The notes under the pieces are model-generated. The model saw only the letters and a program-made list of their open reading frames with translations, made no database searches and was not told the origin of the DNA. From assembly GCA_017475785.1 (NCBI GenBank), contig JAFVEX010000149.1, positions 1 to 11,190 of the forward strand: DNA of 11,190 bases. The letters are read 5' to 3'. The DNA is from Eubacterium sp. (GTDB lineage Bacteria; Bacillota_A; Clostridia; Lachnospirales; Lachnospiraceae). This document shows, piece after piece, positions 1-7,251 of the stretch. Positions within the stretch are counted from its first letter, which is position 1; each line of letters begins with the position of its first letter. Made by a program: the position numbers and the translations under genes.

Positions 1-263
1 ACTCCCAGTACCTGGTGAAAGCGTTTAATGACCACTGGATTGACGGCTGGATCAGGAAGGGCTGGAAGCGCGGAAGGAACGAGCCGGTCAAGAATGTGGA
101 TCTGTGGAAGCGGCTGCTGGAAGCAAAGGCACCACATCAGGTCACGTTTGTCTGGGTGCGGGGGCACGACGGGCATGAATTCAATGAACGCTGTGACCGC
201 CTGGCCACATCTGCCGCGGACGGATCGGATCTGTTAAAGGATGATGGAGCTGAATTGTCCTGA
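1..263 (+). CDS. rnhA: Ribonuclease HI, C-terminal part (5' end outside window)
   Basis: RNase HI cleaves the RNA strand of RNA-DNA hybrids in the cytoplasm (R-loops, lagging-strand primers). The reading frame is open from base 3 and begins SQYLVKAF, which matches the stretch right after the third catalytic Asp of the family (the TDSQY motif), so that Asp lies just outside the window. Further on are the substrate-handle region (WIRKGWKR, then PVKNVDLWKRL) and the C-terminal motif GHDGHEFNERCD, corresponding to E. coli His124 and catalytic Asp134. It ends at TGA 261-263 with a normal short tail. About 86 residues are visible out of roughly 150 usual. The next gene starts 89 nt downstream. No convincing terminator was seen after it. 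The family call is secure; the N-terminus, including any hybrid-binding domain, cannot be judged. Confidence 0.93.
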   Translation, partial: SQYLVKAFNDHWIDGWIRKGWKRGRNEPVKNVDLWKRLLEAKAPHQVTFVWVRGHDGHEFNERCDRLATSAADGSDLLKDDGAELS

Positions 264-341
264 CGGCTCAGACTGCTCAGGTTTCAGGCATGTAAAAAAA
301 ATCAATCAGTTCATTGCTCATCACTACATAATATTGTCATC

Positions 342-348
342 AGGAGGG
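342..348 (+). promoter_or_regulatory. Ribosome binding site of the lipoprotein gene
   Basis: AGGAGGG lies 4 nt before ATG 353, a near-perfect anti-16S match, and decides the start. Overlapping frames across 241-700 have no comparable site. Confidence 0.8.
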
Positions 349-352
349 AGTT

Positions 353-2050
353 ATGAGAAAACGAATCAGAAATTACGCGGCAATTATTCTGGCGTCGGCA
401 GTTGTGCTGGCAGGATGCGGATCCGGCCAGACATCTTCCGGACAGGCAGATACAGGCAGTTCCTCTGCAAAAGCAGACACTGCGGCAGAGGTGGAAACTG
501 CTGCTTCCAATGAGGATACATCGACATCAGCGAGCGCTTCTTCCGAGGCCGGGAGCACGGTTTCGTCAGACGAGAGCGCAGCATCCGGATCCGCGCAGTC
601 CGCGTCGGCCGCAGAGGACACGGCAGCAGCTTCTTCTGCAGAGGACGGCAGCGCACTGGATTCGCTGGAAGGAGGAGACACTCCTGACGCGCTGAAGCTG
701 CCGGGAAGCTCCTCTGATGACGCAGGGGCGGCCGCCGCGCCGGGCGGTCTTCACGCGCTTTCCGCGAAAAAAACCGCGTCTCTGGCAATTGACAGCCGCA
801 TGTGTGATTTTAAGAACTCCGGAATTATCTATCAGAATGATCAGTCCGGCAATTACGGTGTACTGACGTCTGACGGGACGCACGACACAGGAGATATTTA
901 CACATCTGCCAGGGAGGCAGACAATTATTATCCCGGGTATTTTATCGTTTCTTCCAGCAAGGCGGACGTCAGCAACGTAAATGTAAACGGGCTGATCGAC
1001 GCGGAAGGCAATGAAATCATTCCGTGCGAGTATGGGTTTATTTCGCTGCTCAGCGACCGCTACGCGAAGGTGATTACATCGTCCGGGCAGACAACCAATG
1101 AAGAAGAAGCGCTGTTTTATTATACGGACAGCTTCATCTCCTTCACGCCTGATGAAGATGACATCATGTTTAAAGGCAGCTGGCAGGTATATGACATGCA
1201 GAAGAAGGCACTGGTTCCCGGTGTTTCCGGCACCAACCGCTACAGCATTGACGTGAAAGGCAGTTATATCACATATGTGACAGACGATGAGACGCGGCAC
1301 ACGGTCGATCAGGACGGAAACGAGGTCTCTGACGATCTGGTCATCCTGTCGAATGGCGCTTGTGCGCGGGAGAGTGACGGAAAGGCAGTGCTCTATTCTC
1401 CTGAAGGAGAGGAACTGTTCTCCTATGACTCTACGGAAACTTATGTGCAGGGCTACGCGGGCTACGACACCTATACGGCTGCTGATTATGACATGAATCA
1501 TTACCTCCTGGATGAAAAAGGAAACGTTCTGACGCCGGGGCTGCAGGGAACCTTTGGCGAGGTTTTCCCGGATTGCTTTATCGCGGATGATCAGCTTCTG
1601 AACTACAGCGGCGAGCCGTTTCTGGATGGTTCCTACACGGCGCTGTATTACGATGAGGTGTACGAGGATGTCTATTCAGCCCGCAAGGACGACACCTATG
1701 TCGTGTTTGACAAAGAAGGAAACGTGCTCTACCAGGATGACGAACACGCTGCGGACGACGTATACAAGGACATCTATGCTTTTTCGATAAAGAACGCGGA
1801 CAGCAAAAGCCAGTACTACAATTATAGCACCGGGACATATTCCATCGAGGGAAGCACAAATGTCTCCCACTGGCTGGTAAGCCAGCAGGACAACGACAAG
1901 CACAATCTCTTTGAGACGCGCACAGGAAAGATGCTGATCGAGGGATATGAGCAGTACGCGGCAGTGGAAGATAAAACCAGCCATGTGACATGGGTCTACG
2001 CCAGCAACGAAGGCAGCATCGATGTTTATGAGGTGAGCGCAGTCGGCTGA
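353..2050 (+). CDS. Surface lipoprotein with Ser/Ala-rich linker and WG-repeat-like domain
   Basis: Predicted 565 aa lipoprotein of unknown function. Residues 1-22 are a lipoprotein signal peptide: basic MRKRIR, a hydrophobic stretch, and lipobox LAGC with the lipidated Cys at 22. Residues 23 to about 130 are a low-complexity Ser/Ala/Thr/Asp/Glu linker, as in proteins that hold a domain away from the membrane. From about residue 140 there are degenerate repeats of the type 'GLIDAEGNEIIPCEY' (about residues 212-226), with further echoes such as VVFDKEGNVLYQ and YLLDEKGNVLTPG. These resemble WG (KWG) beta-propeller repeats. The start is fixed by AGGAGGG at 342-348. It is followed 30 nt later by tyrS, so it probably shares a transcript with tyrS and alaS. 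Lipoprotein status is seen in the sequence; the repeat assignment is a family resemblance; the ligand is unknown. Confidence 0.85.
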   Translation: MRKRIRNYAAIILASAVVLAGCGSGQTSSGQADTGSSSAKADTAAEVETAASNEDTSTSASASSEAGSTVSSDESAASGSAQSASAAEDTAAASSAEDGSALDSLEGGDTPDALKLPGSSSDDAGAAAAPGGLHALSAKKTASLAIDSRMCDFKNSGIIYQNDQSGNYGVLTSDGTHDTGDIYTSAREADNYYPGYFIVSSSKADVSNVNVNGLIDAEGNEIIPCEYGFISLLSDRYAKVITSSGQTTNEEEALFYYTDSFISFTPDEDDIMFKGSWQVYDMQKKALVPGVSGTNRYSIDVKGSYITYVTDDETRHTVDQDGNEVSDDLVILSNGACARESDGKAVLYSPEGEELFSYDSTETYVQGYAGYDTYTAADYDMNHYLLDEKGNVLTPGLQGTFGEVFPDCFIADDQLLNYSGEPFLDGSYTALYYDEVYEDVYSARKDDTYVVFDKEGNVLYQDDEHAADDVYKDIYAFSIKNADSKSQYYNYSTGTYSIEGSTNVSHWLVSQQDNDKHNLFETRTGKMLIEGYEQYAAVEDKTSHVTWVYASNEGSIDVYEVSAVG

Positions 2051-2080
2051 AGTGTGAAAAAAAGAAAGGATACCGGCAGG

Positions 2081-3310
2081 ATGAAAATATATGAAGAACT
2101 TGTGGCGAGAAATCTGATCGCGCAGGTTACAGATGAAGATAAAGTGCGCGAGCTGGTCAACAGCGGGAAAGCGGTTTTTTACATCGGGTTTGATCCCACG
2201 GCGGACAGCCTGCATGTCGGGCATTTTATGGCGCTTTGTCTGATGAAGCGCCTGCAGGAGGCCGGAAACAGACCCATCGCCCTTCTGGGCGGCGGAACCG
2301 GCATGATCGGCGATCCGTCCGGGCGGACGGACATGCGTCAGATGATGACGCCGGAGATTATTCAGCACAATATTGACTGCTTCAAGGTGCAGATGAGCCG
2401 TTTCATCGACTTTTCCGAGGGAAAGGCGCTGATGGTCAACAACGCGGACTGGCTGATGAAGCTGAATTACAGTGAGTTTATCCGTGAAGTCGGACCGCAT
2501 TTTTCGGTCAACAACATGCTCCGCGCGAAATGCTACGAACAGCGGATGGAAAAAGGACTTTCTTTCCTGGAGTTCAATTATATGCCGATGCAGAGCTATG
2601 ATTTTTACAAGCTCTATCAGGAATACGGCTGCAATATGCAGTTCGGCGGAGATGACCAGTGGTCCAATATGCTCGGCGGAACGGAGCTGATCAGGAGAAT
2701 TCTTCACAAGGACGCGTACGCGATGACCATCACGCTGCTTCTGAATTCAGAAGGCAAGAAGATGGGCAAGACGCAGTCCGGTGCTGTCTGGCTGGATCCG
2801 GACAAGACCTCCCCGTATGATTTCTATCAGTACTGGCGGAATGTCGCGGACGCGGATGTTCTGAAATGTCTGCGCATGCTGACCTTCCTGCCGGTGGAGC
2901 AGATCGACGAGATGGATAAGTGGGAAGGCAGCCAGCTCAATCAGGCCAAGGAAATTCTGGCGTACGAGCTGACATCGCTGGTTCACGGCGACGAAGAGGC
3001 GAAAAAGGCGGAGGCCGGCGCGAAAGCTCTGTTCGGGGGCGGAGGAGACGCGGCCGAAATGCCGACAGCAGAGCTTGCCGATGAAGATTTCAAGGATGGG
3101 GCGATCGACCTGATCTCGCTTCTGGTGAAAGCGGAGCTGGTGAGCACCCGGTCTGACGGACGCAGACAGATCCAGCAGGGCGGCGTCTCGATTGACGGAG
3201 AGAAAATTACGGATATCTACCACTCCGTCAGAAAAGACGAGATTGGTCCGGACGGAATTCTGCTCAAGAAAGGCAAACAAAGCTTTAAGAAAATTATCTG
3301 CGCGCAGTAG
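2081..3310 (+). CDS. tyrS: Tyrosyl-tRNA synthetase
   Basis: Class I aminoacyl-tRNA synthetase that charges tRNA-Tyr with tyrosine using ATP, in the cytoplasm. From ATG 2081 it is 409 aa, close to the family norm of about 420. Residues 34-48 carry the tyrosine/ATP site YIGFDPTADSLHVGH, in which HVGH is the HIGH signature and Tyr34 matches the tyrosine-binding Tyr34 of the Bacillus enzyme. QFGGDDQWSN is at 187-196 and KMGKT (KMSKS-type loop) at 227-231. An S4-like RNA-binding domain covers about 342-405 (STRSDGRRQIQQGGVSIDGEKI). The frame extends upstream to a GTG at 2054, but that adds nine lysine-rich residues with no homology, and GAAAGGA at 2064-2070 fits ATG 2081. The gene sits between the lipoprotein and alaS with short gaps and has no T-box leader of its own. 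Confidence 0.97.
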   Translation: MKIYEELVARNLIAQVTDEDKVRELVNSGKAVFYIGFDPTADSLHVGHFMALCLMKRLQEAGNRPIALLGGGTGMIGDPSGRTDMRQMMTPEIIQHNIDCFKVQMSRFIDFSEGKALMVNNADWLMKLNYSEFIREVGPHFSVNNMLRAKCYEQRMEKGLSFLEFNYMPMQSYDFYKLYQEYGCNMQFGGDDQWSNMLGGTELIRRILHKDAYAMTITLLLNSEGKKMGKTQSGAVWLDPDKTSPYDFYQYWRNVADADVLKCLRMLTFLPVEQIDEMDKWEGSQLNQAKEILAYELTSLVHGDEEAKKAEAGAKALFGGGGDAAEMPTAELADEDFKDGAIDLISLLVKAELVSTRSDGRRQIQQGGVSIDGEKITDIYHSVRKDEIGPDGILLKKGKQSFKKIICAQ

Positions 3311-3320
3311 TCAACAGATG

Positions 3321-3326
3321 AAGGAG
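3321..3326 (+). promoter_or_regulatory. Ribosome binding site of alaS
   Basis: AAGGAG lies 9 nt before ATG 3336 and overlaps the codons after the alternative in-frame ATG 3318. This argues for 3336 as the true start. Confidence 0.7.
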
Positions 3327-3335
3327 ATTTTCCCA

Positions 3336-5975
3336 ATGAAACAATATGGTTTAAATGAGCTCCGCGAGATGTTCCTGTCATTTTTTGAGAGCAAAGGGCA
3401 TCTGCGGCTGCCAAGCTTCTCGCTGATCCCGCACAATGACAACAGCCTCCTGCTGATCAATTCCGGCATGGCGCCGCTGAAGCCTTATTTCACCGGCGCG
3501 GAGATTCCGCCGCGCACCCGCGTGACGACGTGCCAGAAGTGCATCCGCACGGGCGATATCGAAAATGTCGGCAAGACCTCACGTCACGGAACCTTTTTTG
3601 AGATGCTCGGAAACTTTTCGTTTGGCGATTATTTCAAAAAAGAATCGATCCCGTGGGCATGGGAGTTCCTGACAGAAGTTGTCGGGCTTGATCCGGAGCG
3701 TCTTTATCCGTCTGTCTATGTCGATGACGACGAGGCGTTTTCTATCTGGCGGGACAAGATGAATATCGCGCCTGAGCGTATTTTCAAGTTTGGAAAAGAG
3801 GATAATTTCTGGGAGCACGGAAGCGGTCCCTGCGGCCCCTGCACGGAAATCTATTATGACCGCGGTGAAAAATACGGCTGCGGAAAGCCGGACTGCACCG
3901 TCGGGTGCGACTGTGACCGCTACATCGAGGTCTGGAATGTCGTGTTCAGCCAGTTTGACAATGACGGCGCGGGCCACTATGAGGAGCTGGAGCAGAAAAA
4001 TATCGATACAGGCATGGGACTGGAGCGTCTGGCGGTGGTCGTGCAGGACGTGGACTCGATTTTTGACGTGGACACCGTCCGCGCGCTGCGCGACGAGGTC
4101 TGCCGGACAGCAGGCGTGTCCTACGGGACCGATGTGAAGACAGATGTCTCTGTGCGTGTCATCACGGATCACATCCGCTCGGCGACCTTCATGATCTCAG
4201 ACGGCATTATGCCCTCAAATGAAGGACGCGGATACGTACTGCGCCGCCTCATCCGCCGCGCGGCGCGTCACGGCAGAATCCTCGGAATTGATCATCAGTT
4301 CCTGGCAGATCTGTCTGTCCGGGTCATGGAGGACAGCAGCGCCGCCTATCCGGAGCTGAAGGACCGCCGCACATTTATCATCAAAGTGCTGAACAACGAG
4401 GAAGAGCAGTTCAACAGGACACTGGACCAGGGTCTGCGGATTCTCGGCGACATGGAGGCGGAATTACAGAAGAACGGCGGCAGCACACTTGCGGGCGAAG
4501 ACGCGTTCCGGCTGTACGATACGTATGGATTCCCGCTGGATCTCACGAGGGAGATTCTGGAAGAAAAGGGCATTTCCATCGACGAAGAAGGCTTTGCGGC
4601 GTGCATGAAGGTTCAGCAAGAGACGGCGCGGAAGGCGCGCGCGGTCAGCAACTTTATGGGCGCGGATGCCACCGTCTACGATCAGATCGACGCGGCGGTC
4701 ACCACGGAATTTGACGGATATTTCGATCATCTTGAAGAGAAGGCTGTAATACAGGCAGTTGCGGGCGCAGAGGAGCTTGCCGAGGTACTCGGTACGGAGG
4801 AGCGCGGCACCATCGTGACAGATAAGACGCCGTTTTACGGAACAATGGGCGGTCAGGAGGGCGACACCGGCCTGATCGAGACGGCCGACGGCGTATTTGA
4901 GGTAGAAGAAACCATTCACATCAGGGGCATGATAGGGCACGTCGGACATGTAGTCTTGGGCGTGATCCAGAACGGATCAGAAGCCACGCTGAAGGTCGAT
5001 CCTGCCGCGCGTCTCGCCACAGCGCGGAACCACAGCGCGACGCATCTTCTGCAGAAGGCATTGAAAACGGTGCTCGGCGCGCATGTAGAGCAGAAGGGCT
5101 CCTTTGTCTCGCCGACGCGCCTGCGCTTCGACTTTGCGCATTTCCAGGCGATGACGCCAGAAGAGATTCGCCGTGTCGAGGAAATCGTAAATGACGAGAT
5201 CCGGAACGCCCTGGCGGTCACCACGGATATCATGACACTGGAGGACGCGCGCAAGACCGGCGCGATGGCGCTGTTCGATGAAAAATACGGCGACAGTGTC
5301 CGCGTCGTCTCGATGGGAGACTTTTCGAAAGAACTCTGCGGCGGAACGCATGTGGCCAATACTTCGGAGATCCAGTTCTTCAAGATCCTCTCGGATTCCG
5401 GTATTTCTTCAGGCGTCCGGCGTATCGAAGCCCTGACAGGAACCAATCTGATCCGGTATTACGAGGGGCAGGAGGCGATTCTGCACACGGCAGCCAGAGC
5501 AGCCAAAAGCGACGCCGCTGATCTTCCGGACAAGATCGCGCAGATGCAGGCACAGATCAAGGAGCTGCAGAGCGAAAATGAGACGCTGAAGAACAAGCTT
5601 GCGCAGGAGTCCCTCGGGGATGTCACAAATCAGGTGCAGGAAGTGAACGGGATCCGTCTTCTGGCAGTATCTGTGCCGGATACAAGCGGAAATGAGCTCC
5701 GGAATCTGGGTGACCAGCTGAAGGAGAAAATCGGCGAAGGCGTCGTTCTGCTGGCCTCCGCGAAGGATGGCAAGGTCAGCCTGGTGGCCATGGTGACGGA
5801 GGAAGCCCAGAAGGCAGGAGCACACGCGGGCAACCTGATCCGCGAGGCGGCGAAAATCGTCGGCGGCGGAGGAGGCGGCCGTCCGAACATGGCGCAGGCC
5901 GGCGGAAAGAACGCGGAAAAGATCCCGGAGCTGATCGAAAAAGTTCCGGAGCTTCTCGCGCAGCAGATTCAGTAA
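3336..5975 (+). CDS. alaS: Alanyl-tRNA synthetase
   Basis: Class II synthetase that charges tRNA-Ala and hydrolyses mischarged Ser/Gly-tRNA-Ala. From ATG 3336 it is 879 aa, the usual full length. The catalytic core covers about 1-250: RVTTCQKCIRTGDIENVG, then GTFFEMLGNFSFGDYF, HGSGPCGPCTEIYYDRG and motif 3 NIDTGMGLERLA at about 223-234. A Cys-rich stretch (CGKPDCTVGCDC, 182-193) lies inside the core. The tRNA-recognition region follows. The editing domain has the zinc ligands H566 and H570 (HSATH) and C668 and H672 (CGGTH). A coiled-coil segment covers about 733-757, and the C-Ala domain includes the glycine-rich loop at 842-848 followed by RPNMAQAGG. The start is chosen because AAGGAG at 3321-3326 is correctly placed; the in-frame ATG at 3318 has no such site. 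It begins 25 nt after tyrS. All key residues are present. Confidence 0.97.
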   Translation: MKQYGLNELREMFLSFFESKGHLRLPSFSLIPHNDNSLLLINSGMAPLKPYFTGAEIPPRTRVTTCQKCIRTGDIENVGKTSRHGTFFEMLGNFSFGDYFKKESIPWAWEFLTEVVGLDPERLYPSVYVDDDEAFSIWRDKMNIAPERIFKFGKEDNFWEHGSGPCGPCTEIYYDRGEKYGCGKPDCTVGCDCDRYIEVWNVVFSQFDNDGAGHYEELEQKNIDTGMGLERLAVVVQDVDSIFDVDTVRALRDEVCRTAGVSYGTDVKTDVSVRVITDHIRSATFMISDGIMPSNEGRGYVLRRLIRRAARHGRILGIDHQFLADLSVRVMEDSSAAYPELKDRRTFIIKVLNNEEEQFNRTLDQGLRILGDMEAELQKNGGSTLAGEDAFRLYDTYGFPLDLTREILEEKGISIDEEGFAACMKVQQETARKARAVSNFMGADATVYDQIDAAVTTEFDGYFDHLEEKAVIQAVAGAEELAEVLGTEERGTIVTDKTPFYGTMGGQEGDTGLIETADGVFEVEETIHIRGMIGHVGHVVLGVIQNGSEATLKVDPAARLATARNHSATHLLQKALKTVLGAHVEQKGSFVSPTRLRFDFAHFQAMTPEEIRRVEEIVNDEIRNALAVTTDIMTLEDARKTGAMALFDEKYGDSVRVVSMGDFSKELCGGTHVANTSEIQFFKILSDSGISSGVRRIEALTGTNLIRYYEGQEAILHTAARAAKSDAADLPDKIAQMQAQIKELQSENETLKNKLAQESLGDVTNQVQEVNGIRLLAVSVPDTSGNELRNLGDQLKEKIGEGVVLLASAKDGKVSLVAMVTEEAQKAGAHAGNLIREAAKIVGGGGGGRPNMAQAGGKNAEKIPELIEKVPELLAQQIQ

Positions 5976-5981
5976 ATCTGC

Positions 5982-6009
5982 TTGACGTTTCCGAAAAACC
6001 TGATATAAT
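5982..6009 (+). promoter_or_regulatory. Sigma-A promoter of rpsU (extended -10)
   Basis: The -35 element TTGACG is at 5982-5987 and a perfect -10 TATAAT at 6004-6009, with a 16 nt spacer. A TG dinucleotide at 6001-6002 makes it an extended -10. It starts 6 nt after the alaS stop codon, so rpsU has its own strong promoter; no terminator separates it from alaS. Expected transcription start is about 6015-6017, leaving a leader of about 68 nt. Confidence 0.85.
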
Positions 6010-6034
6010 GAATGAAGTGCAAAAATACCCAGCA

Positions 6035-6063
6035 CAGTTGTATTTAAGCACAATTCGCAACTG
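6035..6063 (+). other. Possible leader hairpin in front of the rpsU ribosome binding site
   Basis: CAGTTG (6035-6040) can pair with CAACTG (6058-6063). The last paired base is the first G of the GGAGGGAGG ribosome binding region. The stem is only 6 bp with a 17 nt loop, so its existence in the cell is uncertain. A regulatory role is inference. Confidence 0.25.
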
Positions 6064-6083
6064 GAGGGAGGTCAGGTCTGGGA

Positions 6084-6260
6084 ATGGCTAATGTAATCGT
6101 CAAAGAAAACGAGACATTGGACAGCGCTTTGAGAAGATTTAAGCGCAGCTGCGCGAAGGCTGGTATTCAGCAGGAAATCCGTAAGAGAGAGCACTACGAA
6201 AAGCCGAGCGTTCGCCGCAAGAAAAAATCCGAAGCAGCTAGAAAGCGCAAATACAATTAA
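6084..6260 (+). CDS. rpsU: 30S ribosomal protein S21
   Basis: A 58 aa protein of the small ribosomal subunit that in E. coli contributes to initiation on natural mRNAs. It begins [20 protein letters not shown], the family's conserved N-terminus. It continues with the Cys-containing helix ([21 protein letters not shown]) and ends in the usual very basic tail ([15 protein letters not shown]). Length is normal for Firmicutes S21. The purine-rich ribosome binding region GGAGGGAGGT (6063-6072) lies 11 nt before ATG 6084. It has a dedicated promoter at 5982-6009 and a 3' hairpin at 6269-6296. Codon choice (few rare codons) fits high expression. In many Firmicutes rpsU is followed by a yqeY-type gene; none is present here. 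Confidence 0.97.
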   Translation: MANVIVKENETLDSALRRFKRSCAKAGIQQEIRKREHYEKPSVRRKKKSEAARKRKYN

Positions 6261-6268
6261 TGCAATAA

Positions 6269-6296
6269 GAGAGCTCTGACGAATGTCAGGGCTCTT
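6269..6296 (+). terminator. 3' hairpin after rpsU, probable terminator or 3'-end stabiliser
   Basis: AGAGCTCTGAC (6270-6280) pairs with GTCAGGGCTCT (6285-6295) around a GAAT tetraloop: 11 bp with one G-U, plus a further G-U at 6269/6296. It begins 9 nt after the rpsU stop. The downstream bases (TGTCATATGA) are not a good U-tract, so termination may be partial; a better U-tract occurs at 6390-6394. Confidence 0.55.
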
Positions 6297-6304
6297 GTCA
6301 TATG

Positions 6305-6345
6305 ACAGGAAATTCCTCTGGATTTCCTGTGAGATGGCAGGAAAT
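6305..6345 (+). repeat. Three-arm inverted/direct repeat able to form two alternative hairpins
   Basis: CAGGAAAT occurs at 6306-6313 and 6338-6345, with its reverse complement ATTTCCTG at 6322-6329. The three arms start exactly 16 nt apart. The middle arm can pair with either outer arm (8-9 bp, 8 nt loop each), so the two hairpins exclude each other. The first extends to 9 bp (ACAGGAAAT with ATTTCCTGT). A perfect 12 bp palindrome TGTCATATGACA (6296-6307) overlaps the left arm. The function is unknown; it could be an RNA switch, a protein-binding site or chance. Confidence 0.45.
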
Positions 6346-6368
6346 ACTCTGAAATGGTCTGGGCGCGC

Positions 6369-6394
6369 CGAAGTCCGGCCGGGACTTTGTTTTT
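6369..6394 (+). terminator. Intrinsic terminator or attenuator just upstream of the metallophosphoesterase
   Basis: CGAAGTCC (6369-6376) pairs with GGACTTTG (6382-6389) around the loop GGCCG, giving 8 bp with one G-U, followed by TTTTT at 6390-6394. This is the best intrinsic-terminator shape in the rpsU-metallophosphoesterase gap. It ends only 10 nt before ATG 6405. It may end rpsU transcripts or act as an attenuator for the downstream genes. Confidence 0.55.
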
Positions 6395-6404
6395 GGGGCA
6401 GGTC

Positions 6405-7205
6405 ATGAAAAAGATCGTAACAACCTCATATTCGATTCAATTGCATAAGCCGGTTCCGGAGCCTGTAAAGATCCGCATCGCCTTTCTCTCCGATCTGCAC
6501 AATGCCTGCGGAAAAGAAGAAACACAGGAGGTTCTGCGTCTTCTGGAAGAAGCTTCGCCGGATCTAGTGCTGTGCGGAGGCGACATGATTATCGCGCAGC
6601 CGGGTGTCCCGACTGCTCCGGCGGTACGTTTTATGAAGCGGCTCGCCAGGCGTTACACAGTCTGGTGCGGAACCGGGAATCATGAGTACCGCGCGAGAAT
6701 ATATCGAAAACAGTACGGCACGATGTACCGGGATTATGTGCGCCCGCTCACGAAGGCAGGCGTAGTTTTTCTGGAAAATGAGAGTGCCGCAGTCAGGTAT
6801 GGCGGAATCAATGTGCGCCTGTGCGGCTTTGACATGAAGCGGAGATATTATCACAGGTTCAACCGTGAGAGAATGCCGCTATCTGAGCTGACAGACGTAT
6901 TTGGCCGTCCCGATCCTGGTGAAGTCACTATTTTGCTGGCGCACAATCCGGCGCAGATTTTCACCTATCTGAAGTGGGGCGCCGACCTGACACTCTGCGG
7001 ACACTACCACGGCGGCCTGGTGCATCTGCCGGGAGGACGCGCGCTCATCAGTCCGGACTTCCGCCTGTTTCCGCGCAACGCGCAGGGGCTGCTTCATTAC
7101 GGCCGCCGTTACGCGGTCATCAGCTCTGGCCTGGGCGAGCACACCGTGCCTGTCCGCGTCAACAACCCCCGGGAGATCGTCCTGATCGATCTGGAGATCG
7201 GGTAA
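6405..7205 (+). CDS. Cytoplasmic metallophosphoesterase (calcineurin-like)
   Basis: A 266 aa binuclear metal phosphoesterase whose substrate cannot be read from sequence. All five signature blocks are present: SDLHN (D30, H32), GGDM (D60), GNHE (N92, H93), AHNP (H180) and GHYHGG (H200, H202). The overall arrangement resembles the YkuE-like group, but there is no signal peptide or membrane anchor, so a cytoplasmic location is expected. The frame is open back to an ATG at 6354, but that extension would translate through the terminator-like hairpin and has no family similarity. ATG 6405 is preferred although its ribosome binding site (GGGGCAGG) is weak. scpA follows after 46 nt, so it may be the first gene of an scpAB transcript. 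The family is secure; the substrate and any link to chromosome segregation are unknown. Confidence 0.9.
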   Translation: MKKIVTTSYSIQLHKPVPEPVKIRIAFLSDLHNACGKEETQEVLRLLEEASPDLVLCGGDMIIAQPGVPTAPAVRFMKRLARRYTVWCGTGNHEYRARIYRKQYGTMYRDYVRPLTKAGVVFLENESAAVRYGGINVRLCGFDMKRRYYHRFNRERMPLSELTDVFGRPDPGEVTILLAHNPAQIFTYLKWGADLTLCGHYHGGLVHLPGGRALISPDFRLFPRNAQGLLHYGRRYAVISSGLGEHTVPVRVNNPREIVLIDLEIG

Positions 7206-7251
7206 AGAAGCTGCGGGGATAATCTCTTAAAAAACCAGGAAAGATCAGCAA

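Noticed and set aside
259..281. Inverted repeat CCTGA/TCAGG after RNase HI as a terminator
   Set aside because: The stem is only 5 bp, the loop is long and no T-run follows; the downstream run is A rather than T.
255..334. Possible promoter for the lipoprotein gene (TAATAT at 329-334)
   Set aside because: No acceptable -35 element at 16-18 nt, and transcription would start within the ribosome binding site. The real promoter may lie elsewhere.
420..760. Tandem repeat or phase-variable tract in the lipoprotein linker
   Set aside because: The Ser/Ala-rich stretch uses varied codons and shows no exact repeat unit, so it is low-complexity protein sequence rather than a slippage-prone DNA repeat.
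566..1501. Long open frame on the - strand opposite the lipoprotein gene
   Set aside because: It is antisense to a gene with a clear signal peptide and ribosome binding site, its translation has no recognisable domain, and such shadows are common in GC-rich sequence. The - strand frame at 1676-2707 is rejected for the same reason.
2054..2080. GTG start for TyrS giving a longer N-terminus
   Set aside because: The nine extra residues are Lys/Arg-rich and lack family similarity, and the ribosome binding site at 2064-2070 lies inside this extension, pointing to ATG 2081.
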